A stretch of 64,000 nucleotides of DNA from Ascarosepion bandense (GCA_037127315.1 JBBBDQ010000446.1:181001-245000), one strand, 5' to 3'; positions 43,293 through 54,500 are shown, numbered from the stretch's first letter. Notes: generated from the sequence alone by a model not told the origin. A program made the numbers and translations.

Positions 43293-43340
<48 letters not shown>
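42871..43340. repeat. Compound microsatellites: (TA)n, (GT)n, (TC)n, (CA)n
   Basis: TA at 42871-42901 and 43004-43030, GT at 43031-43059, TC at about 43190-43240, CA/GT blocks near 43240-43288, TA at 43300-43337. Between them 43080-43125 has TTCGTCCTCTGGAGCTTCGA, a possible degenerate hammerhead on the minus strand. Confidence 0.88.
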
Positions 43341-43341
<1 letters not shown>

Positions 43342-44125
43342 GTCTAAAATAACATGATAATGTTTTATCGCGTACGGAATGACCTGATTTTACAGTGTAT
43401 AACCTTTTTAGCACGAACCTGACTTGGCAAAGAATGGCTTGATTAGCAGTAATTATCTTTCTCTCTATTTAAACCGCAAAAAATTACTGAATTTTCCCGC
43501 TCTTGACAATGATAGTGAGCAGTACTGCGCCATTAGTTACAGTGTCGTGGGCGTCAGTCAATGCAAATGAATCTTCCGAGGTGGCGAAGCATCCCGATTG
43601 GAGAAACTGCGTGTTGTGAGGACAACGGTTGTTGATGCGAAAAAGTAGAATGATCGTTAATCATTTCGATGATCTAATGAGATGTTTTAAAATGCACGTC
43701 TGCATACAAGTGAAGAAATTCGCCATCTTGCAAGCACGGCTTACGCACATGTGTATGAATACTGGACACAGACCAATAGAAATTAAATTATATGGAAATG
43801 CATGCCTGTATTCATATTGACGTATTTGTGTGTATATCGGTAAAAATTTATTTAGTTTTATTTTTCAAAGGAATATTTTAAATCTCATTTGTCTCACAGG
43901 GTAGCGCTTGCAGATATTTGTACAATTTCGTTAGAAGCACATCCGGCAATGTTTAAACATTGCAAGAACAGGTTGCGTTGACTTGATGCAAATTTGTAAC
44001 GATTCCGAGATGACCTTATTGCAAACTTATTGATTAATTTTTACTGATTATCAACCAAATTGCAGGTTATTTCAAACCAAAAAGTAGTTTTTTAATATTG
44101 GAAATTTTTGCAAATAATAATTATT
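43341..44125. other. Apparently unique sequence
   Basis: No gene, repeat or RNA motif recognised; the frame at 43629-43820 has no supporting evidence. Confidence 0.35.
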
Positions 44126-44129
44126 TACT

Positions 44130-44447
44130 GATGCAGTCAGTCAGTTAAGGGACATACGTGATACACGTTTTGGGCGATCATGTCTCTTTCGAAACATGAC
44201 TGACTGGGCAGAAGATTATGCCGCAGTAGGTTGCCATTGCTTTCCGCGGTAGACTGGTTGCTAGCCAAGGCTATAGAACCAAATTTTTCCTGTTATTTAA
44301 CCCATAACTGGAAGGAAGAGACGGATAAATACCTTTCCCAAGGGTATTTGCGCGTAAGTGAATGCAAGGAATTCAACTGGAATTCGAACTCGGCTCCCCG
44401 ATTTCTCGTTCTAAGTCTATATCTACTGCACCACAACGCACACACTA
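44130..44447 (-). mobile_element. tRNA-derived SINE (family A), full unit
   Basis: Full minus-strand copy; plus-strand landmarks CAGTTAAGGGACATACGTGA, CCGCGGTAGACTGGTTGC, AATTCGAACTCGGCTCCC and CACCACAACGCACAC. Confidence 0.86.
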
Positions 44448-44514
44448 TTTACTGATACAACTCATACTATTTATACCATATCTAGAGTATATGGTGGATT
44501 CATAAATTTCAAAT

Positions 44515-45385
44515 GTATATTTGCGTGTTAGTAAAACATCAACCCCAACCGGAATTGGAACTCTGCGCTCTGAATTCAAATTTCGAGACATTATTCAAGG
44601 CACCATTCAAGGTCACAGCAGTTGATATTCCGAAGCGGCCACCTATCTATGTACTAACCAGGCACAACTGTTTCTACTTGATATGACCGTAAGCCATTCC
44701 AGTGCTTACAGGACCTGGTATTTCTAAGGTGTAACCTATCTAGATATTGATCCGACTAAACGTTGCTTAACTGTGGTAATCATACAGCAATCGGGGTGCT
44801 ACTGCATATGGCCATAACCCGTACCACTCGAATATCCAAGGTTAGAACACCTTATATTTCCAAGCGGTCACTCATTTAGTTACTGACTAGACAAAACGTT
44901 GCTTAACTGTGGTAATCATACAGTAATCGGTGTTGCTACTGTATATGGTCATAAGCCGTATCCATGCTTAGAATTTCCAAGCAGTCACTCATCTAGGTAC
45001 TGGCAAGCGGTCACTCATCTAGGTACTGACTAGACTAGACGTTGTTTAACTGTAGTAATCATACAGCAACCGGTATTTCTACCCGATATAACGTAAGCCA
45101 TACCAGTTGCACATCCAAGCTTACAGCACCTACCATTTCCAAACAGTCACCCATCTAGTTACTCACCAGACTAGACGCTCCTTAACTGTTTATCATAAAG
45201 CAAACGGAGTATCTAACTCTCATGATATGGCCGTAAGCCATACCAGTTGAAAATCCAAGCTTAGAGCACCTACTATTTCAAAGCTGTGATCCATGTAGAT
45301 TCTGACCAGGCTCAACGTTGCTTAACTCCGGTGAATGTACGAGAACCGGTGTCTCAATGTGATAGGGACGTAGACCATATCGTAT
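44515..45385 (-). repeat. Decayed tandem array of 5S rRNA-like units, with tRNA-SINE at its 3' side
   Basis: About six units of roughly 115-140 bp, minus strand. Each repeats the complement of GGCTTACGGCCATAT (5S start), GAACCGGTTGCTGTATG-like sequence, GTTAAGCAACG (A-box area), CAGTAACTAGATGAGTGACCG (here seen as CTCATCTAGGTACTG on plus) and GGTGCTGTAAGC. At 44515-44630 the minus strand continues into a decayed tRNA-SINE with CAGAGTTCCAATTCCGG. No unit looks functional. Confidence 0.68.
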
Positions 45386-45654
45386 ATTTAATGAGGGTTA
45401 GCGACTCGGCAATCTAGCGCCAACAGTCCTACCGCCACGCGCGCATTTTAGGGGAAAGTATCGGTTGGTAAGATAATTACTGAGAACAAGGCTACGCAGC
45501 TGATGGCAATCCCGAAAGATGAATTTGCAAAAATCTTTGAAAGTTTTAAGGGACGAGATGTTAAATCGAAACGTGGACTACACCGAAAGAATCTACGTCA
45601 ACATGTTCTTTCTTTAGCCATTTTCTTCAATAATAAATGAATTGTTGTTGTTGT
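45386..45654. other. Spacer, nothing recognised
   Basis: No supportable feature; (GTT)n of five units near 45643. Confidence 0.35.
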
Positions 45655-46164
45655 TGTTCTTTTATGTACCGTGTCCCTTCAGGACGTAGGTGATCATGGC
45701 CTTCCACTGACCCTTATCAGTTGTTGCTTTTAACACTTTTTCACTTTGTATTTCGTTCCGCCATCTACTTGCTTAAACTCATCAAGTACGTCTCACACTA
45801 CTTTTCCCTATCTCGCTTTCCATCTATCCGCCTTATGAGTATTAGATTTTTCAAGCCATCCTTCCTCATTACGTGTCCCAGAAATTTGAACTGTCTTCTT
45901 GATGTTAAGTATAAGTTTGCTTTTTGTTTGCATCCTCTCCCAAACTTTGTCTTTACTCATATGTTCACTCCATGTTATTCTCGGAATTTCTCTTGCTTTG
46001 AATTTCTCCTACATCTTTGAGGAGATTGTCCAGCATTCGCTGCCATATAGAAGGACATATATCACTTAAAAGTCCAGTATTCGTTTCTTTGTTTCTCTTG
46101 CTTCGAGTCTCTCCTTCATCGTTGAGGAGATTGTCCAGCATTCGCTGCCATATAGGAGGACTCT

Positions 46165-46642
46165 TGTAATATAATAATCTGGCCCAACCCGAGAAGGCTG
46201 AGGAAGCGTGGGTGTTTCCGGTCATTGAAAGGAACGGATGTTTGTTTGACCCTATTTCCGACAGATGCGGAAATAACTCTGAGAAATTACGTAGGCGTCG
46301 AGTAGGCGTCGCGAATCGAGGCAAAACTTGGAAGATATATAAAGACTGCGAAAACACAGATAAGTCAGTCTCCAGAAGTCGACAGTAGAAGAGAAGAAGA
46401 GTCTGGTCGGCAGTAGAGAAGCAGTTCACAGCTGCCCCCAATAGCATACATGCTATTGGGGGGTACGCATTCGTCATTCGTCCATTCGTCAACGTCGACC
46501 CTTAGAAGTATTCGTCAACCCATTAGAAAAGCGCTCCCTCAACTCTCTGTCCACTAGGCGACACGGTCCATCGTTCATCAATAAAAATATAAGTCATATA
46601 TTTTTATATACACCCGTGTTTGTTATTTATGGATATATAACA
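46165..46642 (+). mobile_element. Solo LTR with 4-bp target duplication
   Basis: 478 bp, beginning TGTAATATAATAATC and ending GGATATATAACA, so TG...CA at the ends. Flanked by CTCT on both sides (46161-46164 and 46643-46646). Contains a TATA box (GATATATAAAG, 46333-46343) and a poly-A signal AATAAA at 46580-46585, in the right order for a plus-strand LTR. A dyad CCCCAATAGCA...TGCTATTGGGG lies at about 46436-46464. The internal region is gone, probably by LTR-LTR recombination; superfamily likely Gypsy-type by TSD size, not proven. Confidence 0.8.
46333..46343 (+). promoter_or_regulatory. TATA box of the solo LTR
   Basis: GATATATAAAG about 170 bp into the LTR and about 240 bp before its poly-A signal. 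Confidence 0.6.
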
Positions 46643-46760
46643 CTCTTATCAAGTAACAGTTCAGTACTCGTTTCTTTGTTTCTCTTGCTTTGAGTCTCTC
46701 CTACATCTTTGAGGAGATTGTCCAGCATTCGCTGCCATATAAGGGGACAGATATCACAGA

Positions 46761-47640
46761 ATAGTCCATTAATATTTTCTTAGTTCCCAACAAAATATTC
46801 TTCTATTTCAATACCCTGCGTAACTTTTGTCGGCCATCGCAAAGCGCCTTCGGAACTCAGTGTCACCAGCAAAAAGAGGAGCCCAAAATGTTAACTACAG
46901 ATCACGGATACTAAAATCAAGCCGGTGATAAAATTTGAATACCAGAGAAGTGTTCAAACAGACGAGGAAAAGTGTGAAACTATTAATCAGTTGTTAATTT
47001 TGTAGAAATATCACTCTCTCACACACACACACAGACACACGCCAAAACACACACTCATATTTTTTAAATATAAGAGACAATGAATGTCTATTATGTTTAA
47101 TCATGAGCCGTTCTAAACATCGTATTTTGGCTTTACTTTCAGGTGAAAAAGAAAGTTAAAAATTCTCCAACATTTGGATAATCGTTTATTAAGTTGATTT
47201 TAAGCTTCCGGCTCACATGAGCCATCTTCCGAGATGTTACAGAGACGTTAATATAAAGACATCCACAATCAAAGATGATTTTATCTTGTGTTGACATAAA
47301 ACATTGCTATGCAACGATAATAGTTAGCAAATAGCAAACGCAATTCGTAAATTTGGAATGGGGTTCTATGACGTCACACCGCGTGAGAGCTCGAAATGTT
47401 AACAGAAACATATTTAAATGCAATGTCGTGTTATGACCAGATTTAAACGTGATTTAATTAAGTGTGTGTTGTTTGGATTTAACGTAGATGACTTCGAATA
47501 TCTGAAGGTTCTTTTTACTGTGTGTATGAGTGAGTATTATTGTATTGTTGACTAAAATCTGTCTAATATTACCTATATTTCTATGTTTTTCTAAGAAATG
47601 TTGTTTAATTAAACTCTGATCAAAAAGGTGACGTACTGTG
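46761..47640. other. Spacer with a Penelope-like terminal-repeat scrap
   Basis: At 47195-47240 GCTTCCGGCTCACATGAGCC and ATCTTCCGAGATGTTACAGA recall the hairpin of the 41-kb Penelope-like arms. Around 47060-47110 AGACAATGAATGTCTATTAT recurs near 57730. Remainder not recognised. Confidence 0.4.
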
Positions 47641-47641
47641 C

Positions 47642-48247
47642 GTTGTGCGTTGTGGTCCAGTGGATATCGGCTCGGAACGAGAAATCGGGGAGCCGAGTTC
47701 GAATTCCAGTTGAATTCATTGCATTCACTTACGCGCAAATACCGTTGGAAAAGGTATTAATCCGCCTCTTCTTTCCAGTTATGTGTTAAATAACAGGACG
47801 GATTGGGTTCTATAGCCTTGGTCGGCAACCAATCTACCGCAGAAAGCAATGGCAACCTACTGCGGGAGAATCTTCTGCCCAGTCAGTCATGTCTCTTTCG
47901 AGACATGATCGCCCAAGCGTGTATCATGTATGGCACTAAACTGACTGACTGAATAATTGGAATCATAATTTAGACTTCTACTGGTCATAAAGTGGGGGAT
48001 CGTTTTTCTATTGTTATAAAGTAATAAACTGACCCCCTCTTATTATTACGTAATAATATAATACATATATTCTCCCTCTGAGTCAAATAACAGGACAGAT
48101 TGGATTCTATAGCCTTGGTCCACAACCAGTCTACCGCAGAAAGCAATTGCAACCTACTGCGGGAGAATTTTCTGGGCAGTCATTCATGTCTCTTTTGAGA
48201 CATGATCGCCCAAGCGTGTTTCAAGCATGGCACTTAACTGACTGACT
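47642..48247 (+). mobile_element. tRNA-derived SINE (family A), dimer with linker
   Basis: Full unit (GTTGTGGTCCAGTGGATATC, GAGTTCGAATTCCAG, CAATCTACCGCAGAAAGCAA, CATGATCGCCCAAGCGTG), then the linker with AGTGGGGGATC and its inverted partner, then a second unit lacking the tRNA head. Confidence 0.87.
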
Positions 48248-48324
48248 GTGCGACATTTGGAGATTATGAAGCAATTTTTAATTGGGGATCGCGTCATACA
48301 CCAGATAAATATTTAACGTATGAA

Positions 48325-48628
48325 TTGTGCGTTGTGGTACAGTGGATATCGGCTCGGAACGAGAAGCCGCGGAGCCGAGTTCGAATTCCAGTTGAATCCA
48401 TTGTATTCACTTACGCTCAAATACCCTTGGGAAAGATATTAATCCGTCTCTTCCTTCCAGTTATGGGTTAAATAGCAGGACAGATTGGGTTCTATAGCGT
48501 TGGTTGGCAACCAGTTTACCGCAGAAAGCAATGGTAACCTACTGCGGGATAATCTTCTGCCCAGTTAGTCAAGTCGCTTTCGAGACATGATCGCCCAAGC
48601 GTGTATCACGTATGGCACTTAACTGACT
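48325..48628 (+). mobile_element. tRNA-derived SINE (family A), monomer
   Basis: Complete copy with GTTGTGGTACAGTGGATATC and GAGTTCGAATTCCAG, ending CACTTAACTGACTGA. Confidence 0.87.
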
Positions 48629-49245
48629 GATTGTTCGTTGTGGTGCATTAGATATCGGCACGGAACGAGAAATCGGGGAGCCGAGTTCGTATTCCAGCTG
48701 AATTAATTGCATTCACTTGCGCACAAATACCCTTGGGAAAGGTATTACTCCCTCTCTTTCTTTCTGTTATGTGTTATATAACAGGACAGATTGGGTTCTA
48801 TAGCCTTGGTCGGCAACCAGTCTACCGCAGAAAGCAATGGCAACCTACTGCGGGATAATCTTCTGCCCAGTCAGTCATGTCTCTTTCGAGACATGATCGC
48901 CCAAGCGTGTATCACGTATGGCACTTAACTGACTGACTGAATATTATAGTTGGAATCATGATTATGGCTTCTATTGTGCACAAAGTGGAGGATCGTTTTT
49001 CTATTGTTATGAAGTAATAAACTGATCCCCCACAAATTACTACGTAATAATATAATAAATATTTTCTGCCTCTAGTTATAATTCAAATAAAAGAACAGAT
49101 TGAGTTCTGTAGCCTTCGATGGCAACCAGTCTACAGCAGAAAGAAATGGCAACCTACTGCTGGGCAATCTTCTGCCCAGTCAGTCATGTATCTTTCGAGA
49201 CATGATCGCCCACGTGTGTATCACGTATGGCACTTAACTGACTGA
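48629..49245 (+). mobile_element. tRNA-derived SINE (family A), dimer with linker
   Basis: Directly abuts the previous monomer without spacer. Second unit again headless. Linker: AAAGTGGAGGATCG and CTGATCCCCCAC, inverted to each other. Confidence 0.86.
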
Positions 49246-49725
49246 TTGTGCAGCTGAAGATCTAATTTTGAAGCAATTTTAAATGGGAGGCACATCAGAC
49301 ATCAGATAAACGATTAATGTATGTACTGTGCAGCTCTTGAAGTTATAATTTTGAAGATAATTTTAATGGTGTTGCGGTCGCATTATACACGTGATATAAA
49401 GTAACGTATGTAATGTGGACATCTGAAGATCTAATTTAGATGTTAATTCCAAGGATTTCGCATCATACATTTGAAGATCAACATTTAAGCTAAATTTATT
49501 GTTGTCGAACCTTACTCGAGATACAATGGCGATTGTGGAACTATGAAAGTGATGGTGGTGGGGGTGCATTTAGGAGCAGATATTTTTCCGGGAGAAATGG
49601 GAAAAACTCAAGCAGTGTCTTCATTTTCATACTCCACCACTATCGTATACACAGCTTAGGAATGAGTCTGTGTATAAATATGTTACTTCACTAAATTAAG
49701 TGGAATAACTTTTCATTCATAGTCA
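49246..49725. other. Spacer, diverged repeat remnants
   Basis: Sequences such as TGTGCAGCTGAAGATCTAAT, TGTGCAGCTCTTGAAG and GTGGACATCTGAAGATCTAA recur every 70-90 bp here and again at 51.3, 52.8 and 53.3 kb, pointing to an old tandem or dispersed repeat I cannot classify. Confidence 0.4.
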
Positions 49726-49726
49726 G

Positions 49727-50345
49727 ATTGTCAGTTAATTGCCATACGTGATACACGCTTTGGTCGATCATGTCTGCGAAAGAGACATGACTGACTGGGC
49801 AGAAGATTATCCCGCAGTAGGTTGCCATTGCTTTCTGCGGTAGACTGGTTGCCAGCCAAGATTATAGAACCAATCTGTCCTGTTATTTGACCTCGTAGCT
49901 AGAGGAAGAGAGTTGTATTATATTATTACGTAGTAATTAGTGGGGGATCAGTTTATTACTTCATAACAATACAAAACCAATCCCCCACTTTATGAACAGT
50001 AAAAGCATTAATCATGGTTTCCACTATTATATTCATTCAGTCAGTTAAGTACCATACGTGATACACGCTTGGGCGATCATGTCTCGAAAGAGACATGACT
50101 GGCTGGGCAGAAGATTATTCCGTAGCAGTTTGCCATTATATTCTGCGGTAGACTGGTTGCCAACCAAGGCTATAGAACCCAATCTGTCCTGTTATCTCAC
50201 ACATAACTAGAGGGAAAAGACGGAGTAATACCGTTCCCAAGAGTATTTGCGCGTAAGTGAATGCAAGGAATTCAACTGGAATTCGAAATCGGCTCCTCGA
50301 TTTGTCGTTCCGAGTCGATATCTACTGTACCATAACACACATCCA
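49727..50345 (-). mobile_element. tRNA-derived SINE (family A), dimer with linker
   Basis: Mirror image of the 47.6-kb dimer; linker ATCAGTTTATTACTTCATAA between GTGGGGG and CCCCCAC. The tRNA head is at the right (complement of GAATTCGAAATCGGCTCC). Confidence 0.86.
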
Positions 50346-50790
50346 GTATAAAACACAAGGTCAATTAAATTGCGAGTTCCAGCCCGTTAAGCTCAGCAAA
50401 AAAATATAACGTAGACGTTGCTTAAGCTCGAAGAGTTTTTCGGCTGAACATCATAACTCATTCATAGGAGAAGAGTCCTGATCTATTCTTGCCATCTTTT
50501 CCACTCTCAAATTGTTGGAATCCAAGAGAGGTTAATTTCAGAACAAAATCAAAGGGTTACTAACGTCAGTACCAGAAGAAAAGTGTGATTTGTCTGCTCT
50601 GGTATTACCACCAACGGAGTGGGATATGTCAGCTGACACAGTATCGTTCTTCTTCGGTTTTTGAGATGCATGTCAAATAAAGTTGCAGAATATTAAGCAT
50701 TTAGCTCCAACATTTTTGCAGATACTTCCCCTTCTTCACTCTCGCTGTTTGTTGCTGAAGTGCCTCATTTATAATTAAAAAAAATATCCC
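50346..50790. other. Spacer, nothing recognised
   Basis: No supportable gene. Confidence 0.35.
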
Positions 50791-50792
50791 TA

Positions 50793-50980
50793 ATGCAGTG
50801 TTGGTTTTTGGGTCACTGTGTCGAGCCAGAATGTTTTTCCCGCCTGAATCCATCTTGCATATATACAAATCAACCATTCGTCCGTGCATGGAATACTGCT
50901 GCCATATATAGTCAGCCGCCCCTGCCGTTCATCTCAGTGTTATCGACAGGCTCCAAAAGAGAATCAGTAATATGATATGG
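50793..50980 (+). pseudogene. LINE RT fragment
   Basis: Encodes pieces such as RLNPSCIYTNQPFVRAWNTA and VLSTGSKRESVI, which in shifted frames match the Y-K-S-T-I-R-P-C-I-E and L-D-K-V-Q-R-R-V region of the 58.5 kb LINE. Frameshifted and truncated on both sides. Confidence 0.65.
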
Positions 50981-51480
50981 CCGTATGCTGACTGATTAGT
51001 ATCTACATATCAAATTGGAGACATAATCTTTAATTAACACCTTTCAGGTTGTTTAATTTTGTTTGTTTTTCTTTTAAACTAGTCTCTGTATGCATTCTTA
51101 TGAAGCTAAATGAAAAAGAGGAAGGTGCTGATGCTCGACTCGTATCAAAATCAGAGATTGATCAGTTTCGTAATGTTTTTAAACTTATAAAAGAAGTGGG
51201 GGCAAACGAGAGGCCAGCCAAAATACAGGGTGGCGGCTTGGCACATTTTTTTCCCCGTAGAATCACCACTGACGAGATATGATATCTGCGCATATACTCA
51301 GCGATATTAAATGTCTAATTTGACAATTTTAAGCGGGTCGCATCTTACACGAGATATAGAATTAGCGTATATAGTGTGCGACAATTTCGTTCACTATTTT
51401 GGGATAAACAATGTAAGACGGTCGCATCATTCACTTGATATGAAATTTGCGTATGATACTGTACGACTTTTGAAAGCCTA
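50981..51480. other. Spacer, nothing recognised
   Basis: The 77-residue frame at 51049-51282 has charged stretches (NEKEEGADARLVSKSEIDQF) but I recognise no family. Confidence 0.3.
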
Positions 51481-51481
51481 A

Positions 51482-51825
51482 CCTAAACTTATTTATGCAT
51501 GGAACTTTGTCTGTGTGTGTGTGTGTCTGTGTCTCTCTGTGTGTGTGTGTGTGTGTGTGTGTGTCCGTTTCCTATAGACTCCGAAACGGCTGAACCGATT
51601 TGCTTGAAAATTTACACGGTTGTACTATAAGCGTCTGCGAGTGTTCTTAGCTAGGGTTTGTGTCGAGTTACCCCCGATAAATATCGAAAATCTATAATCG
51701 AAAAAATTGGGTTATAGAAGGAGTGGTCCGATTTTAATCAAATTTGATACACTCATAGACAAAGACATAAGAAACGATATTCAGAGGTTTCAAAGTTGCG
51801 GTTGTTACGATAGTGCAGAAAATCG

Positions 51826-51861
<36 letters not shown>

Positions 51862-52008
51862 ATATTTTAGAACATGTACATAACTTCTCTACATATAATT
51901 TATAATAAATATTCACAGATATATATAGAAAATTATATATCGAGTACTGTTTTAAATTAATGTTTTGGACGTGGAAAGAATTCTTCGTTCTGTATTCACT
52001 CGGATATA

Positions 52009-52073
<65 letters not shown>

Positions 52074-52255
52074 GGAAAGATGTTTGCGTGTGTGTCTGTT
52101 TATCTGTCTGTATGTCCTTTATACAAATCCACAATTTTTATCCGATTCTCACCAAACTTTACACAAATATTCTTTAGGCTGAGTCTGAGCTCCAGGACCA
52201 TAGATTAGTTTTAAAGCTTTCATTACACCCGAGCAACGCCAGGCTATACTGCTAG
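51482..52255 (+). mobile_element. Helitron-like element, family A, with a nested hammerhead-family copy
   Basis: Starts CCTAAACTTATTTATGCATG (TC changed to CC), carries CGAAACGGCTGAACCGATTT and GTCCGATTTTAATCAAATTT, has a TA core, then GAAAGGAAAGATGTTTGCGT, and ends ACCCGAGCAACGCCAGGCTA with TACTGCTAG followed by T. The hairpin plus CTAG|T end is the Helitron 3' signature. The TA core is split by the repeat at 51858-52007. Confidence 0.7.
51858..52007 (-). mobile_element. Hammerhead-repeat family 2, internally deleted copy
   Basis: Minus strand ATCCGAGTGAATACAGAACG through CAGTACTCGATATATAAT matches the start of the 42.5-kb element, and ATGTACATGTTCTAAAATAT matches its end. The middle including the hammerhead is missing. 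Confidence 0.65.
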
Positions 52256-52317
52256 TTTTGTATATAAATTTAAGCGGGTCGCTACATCCACGAAATATGT
52301 AATTTGTGCATGTTCTT

Positions 52318-52710
52318 TTTTTTAAAATCATTTCACTCCAAGCAAGGCGGTACCGCCACTGGTGCGCATGGGGCTACATAAGAGAAGAGTAAAAATCTAA
52401 GCGGAGGGGGGGAGAGCGAAGGGAAAGACGAGCCAGTTACTAGGGGGTGTCAGAGAAAAGGCAAGGGAAGGATGGGAAACCAGTTTGAAGACTGTTGCGA
52501 GGGTAAAGAGAGAAAGGAAAAGGAAAAGATACACGAGGTGATGAGGAAAGCATGAGAGAAGGACTGGAGTCAAGTAGACTAGTGATGGGAATTGACGTTG
52601 CATTTAAATTATTGGATATTGTAGCTGTCATCGAAGCAAATATACGGACAGGATTTCCACAGGCGTGAAGTACGCCAGCAGATTCGCGAGTCCATGCAAT
52701 AAAATTGTTT
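52318..52710 (-). pseudogene. LINE C-terminus and 3' UTR (CR1/Jockey-like)
   Basis: T-run and AATCATTTCACTCCAAGC at left, UTR GGTGCGCATGGGGCTACATA, then the C-terminal coding end near TTCCACAGGCGTGAAGTACG. Frames broken. Confidence 0.72.
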
Positions 52711-52889
52711 TTCTTCGAAAGCACTTAAAAAAAAATAATATTAAACAAATGTTTTTATAAACTTGGGCAAATTTACCGTTAAAAAAAAGCACACCTAATT
52801 TTGAAGCTAATTTTTCTGTGGTCGCATGTGTTATAAAATTAATGTATTTACAGTGCGACTTTTGATTATATCACCGAAGCTGAAATAAA

Positions 52890-53265
52890 AACTTGAAGCA
52901 GCTGAAATGTGGTTCTACAGAAGGATGCTGCGAATGTCATGGATCAAGCATGTGAGCAATGGTGAGGTTTTGGAAATGAGAGAGAAGGAAAGGAAATTAA
53001 AACTGAGCATAAGGAAGAGACAGCTGAAGTTCCTGAGATAAGCAATGAGGAAGGAGGACTTGGAGACCTTGATACTAACAGGCCAGAGAGAAGGAAAAAG
53101 ACACAGTGGAAAGCAGCGGACAACATATTTGAAGGACCTGATCAGGTGGATGACGGAACGAGGGTTGCGAGATGTTACAGGAAAAAGCGTGTTAAGAGCC
53201 ACCAGGGATAGGGAAACGTGGGAGGCCATGATCGCCTACGTCCTGAAAGGACATGGCACATAGAA
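52890..53265 (+). pseudogene. Second RTE-like LINE, 3' coding end
   Basis: Best copy of this family. The frame 53045-53263 reads MRKEDLETLILTGQREGKRH, GKQRTTYLKDLIRWM and RATRDRETWEAMIAYVLKGH, then a stop. Upstream, WYRRMLRMSW-like and HVSNGEVL pieces lie in other frames. Such a C-terminal domain, with LTGxxEGKR and a W-x-A-M-I end, is common after the RT of RTE-like LINEs. The RT core is missing. Confidence 0.7.
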
Positions 53266-53388
53266 GAATAGACTTTAAGTTAATTGTAAAAGGTTCGCAT
53301 CATACATAAGATATAAAATTAGCGTAAGTACTGTGCAACATTTGAAGATTTAATTTTGAAGCTAATTTTAAGAGGGTCGCATCATAGA

Positions 53389-53480
53389 TCTAAACTTATT
53401 TATGAATGGAACATTCTCTCTCTCTCTCTATCTCTGTGTGTGTGTGTGTGTGTGTTCGTTACTTATAGTTTCCAAAAGAG
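53389..53480 (+). mobile_element. Helitron-like family A, 5' end fragment
   Basis: A|TCTAAACTTATTTATGAATG followed by (CT)n, (GT)n and TTCGTTACTTATAGTTTCC. Truncated. Confidence 0.55.
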
Positions 53481-53548
53481 CCGAAAATGGAGTACTATTG
53501 ACATATTTGAGCAATAATTTCCCTGTCCTGACAATTTTTTACCCTACA

Positions 53549-53549
<1 letters not shown>

Positions 53550-53604
<55 letters not shown>
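53550..53604. repeat. (CT)n microsatellite
   Basis: About 27 CT units. Confidence 0.95.
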
Positions 53605-53606
<2 letters not shown>

Positions 53607-53919
53607 CCCGTGCGTAATGTTGCGAGTCTCTTACTGCTCTTTCGCTAATTCGATGGAAAGTGCTCTGACGAACTACAATCCTTGGTTCCGCTGGTTCTAA
53701 CTTCACGGTTTGCACCTGATATGACACATTGTCGCAAACCACCCACATTCTCTCCGTATTCCAAACGGGTGAAGTAAGTTCTCCTCAAATTTTTTTTCCC
53801 GCGAACCACTTCTCTGTGAACCATGTTTCCGGTATTACTACAATCTTAACCTGGTCAAGTCTGGGTTTAAACTTGACCCTCGATCTCGCGTGGCCCTCGA
53901 TCATTGTATAGAGTGCGGA

Positions 53920-54180
53920 AATTACTATGTTTCGAGGATTTTTACCACATCATCAGGCAATGTTAGATCATGATTTTCATTTGAATATAAGAAATAATAC
54001 GCTTGTTATTTATGTATGCGGGAAGACAGAAAAATGTATGTGTGTGTTCAATTTAACTAACCAAAATATAGATTTACTTTAAATTAAAAAAAGTTTATAT
54101 TTTTTTAAATACATTATTTCTTCATTTAATCTTAACGGCAAAAGTGTCAGCCTATTTCAAAGCCTCTGTCTAAACTCCAT
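53920..54180 (-). repeat. Penelope-type or hammerhead-like repeat, copy 2
   Basis: Homologous to 38640-39010. Minus strand GCCTGATGATGTGG then GAAACATAG; GAAA and CTGATGA flank an imperfect hairpin. Confidence 0.5.
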
Positions 54181-54334
54181 TTTCGTTGATGTATCCATTA
54201 TTGTTTGAACAATTTTACTTTTGTTTTTTCTGTATCTCAACATTTTCTAAAACAAACAAGAAAAAAGAAAAGAAAGAAAACATTTTATATTTTTGATCTA
54301 ACTTTAAGAGACCTTTTTATGTAACTTAATATAA

Positions 54335-54339
<5 letters not shown>

Positions 54340-54380
<41 letters not shown>

Positions 54381-54500
54381 AGACGACCGATTAAATTATC
54401 TTTCGATATCTTTTGTATTCTTGTTTGTAGCTTCTTGTTCAAATAACATGTTCGTTTTCTTTTGCATAAATGATTTCGTGAAAACCGTGACCCTTTTTCT
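54340..54500 (+). repeat. Repeat shared with 57780-57883 and 61743-61815
   Basis: (GT)n then GACGACCGATTAAATTATCT, GTAGCTTCTTGTTCAAATAA, CGTGAAAACCGTGACCC. At the second locus this text is split by 3.86 kb of inserted DNA. Confidence 0.7.

Larger units (their letters stand above)
45655..46760 (-). pseudogene. Second RTE-like LINE, fragmented, interrupted by an LTR
   Basis: Minus strand contains the 3' coding end (plus-strand GATCATGGCCTTCCACTGAC near 45694) and upstream blocks. The segment TTGAGGAGATTGTCCAGCAT with CGCTGCCATATA occurs three times (46018, 46120, 46711), each beside TCGTTTCTTTGTTTCTCTTG, so part of it was tandemly duplicated. The solo LTR at 46165-46642 splits the second from the third copy. 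Confidence 0.55.

Noticed and set aside
43550..43575. ATGCAAAT octamer as a regulatory element
   Set aside because: An 8-base match is expected by chance many times in AT-rich DNA.
51049..51282. 77-residue charged frame as a host exon
   Set aside because: No recognisable family, no splice-site logic and no neighbouring exons.
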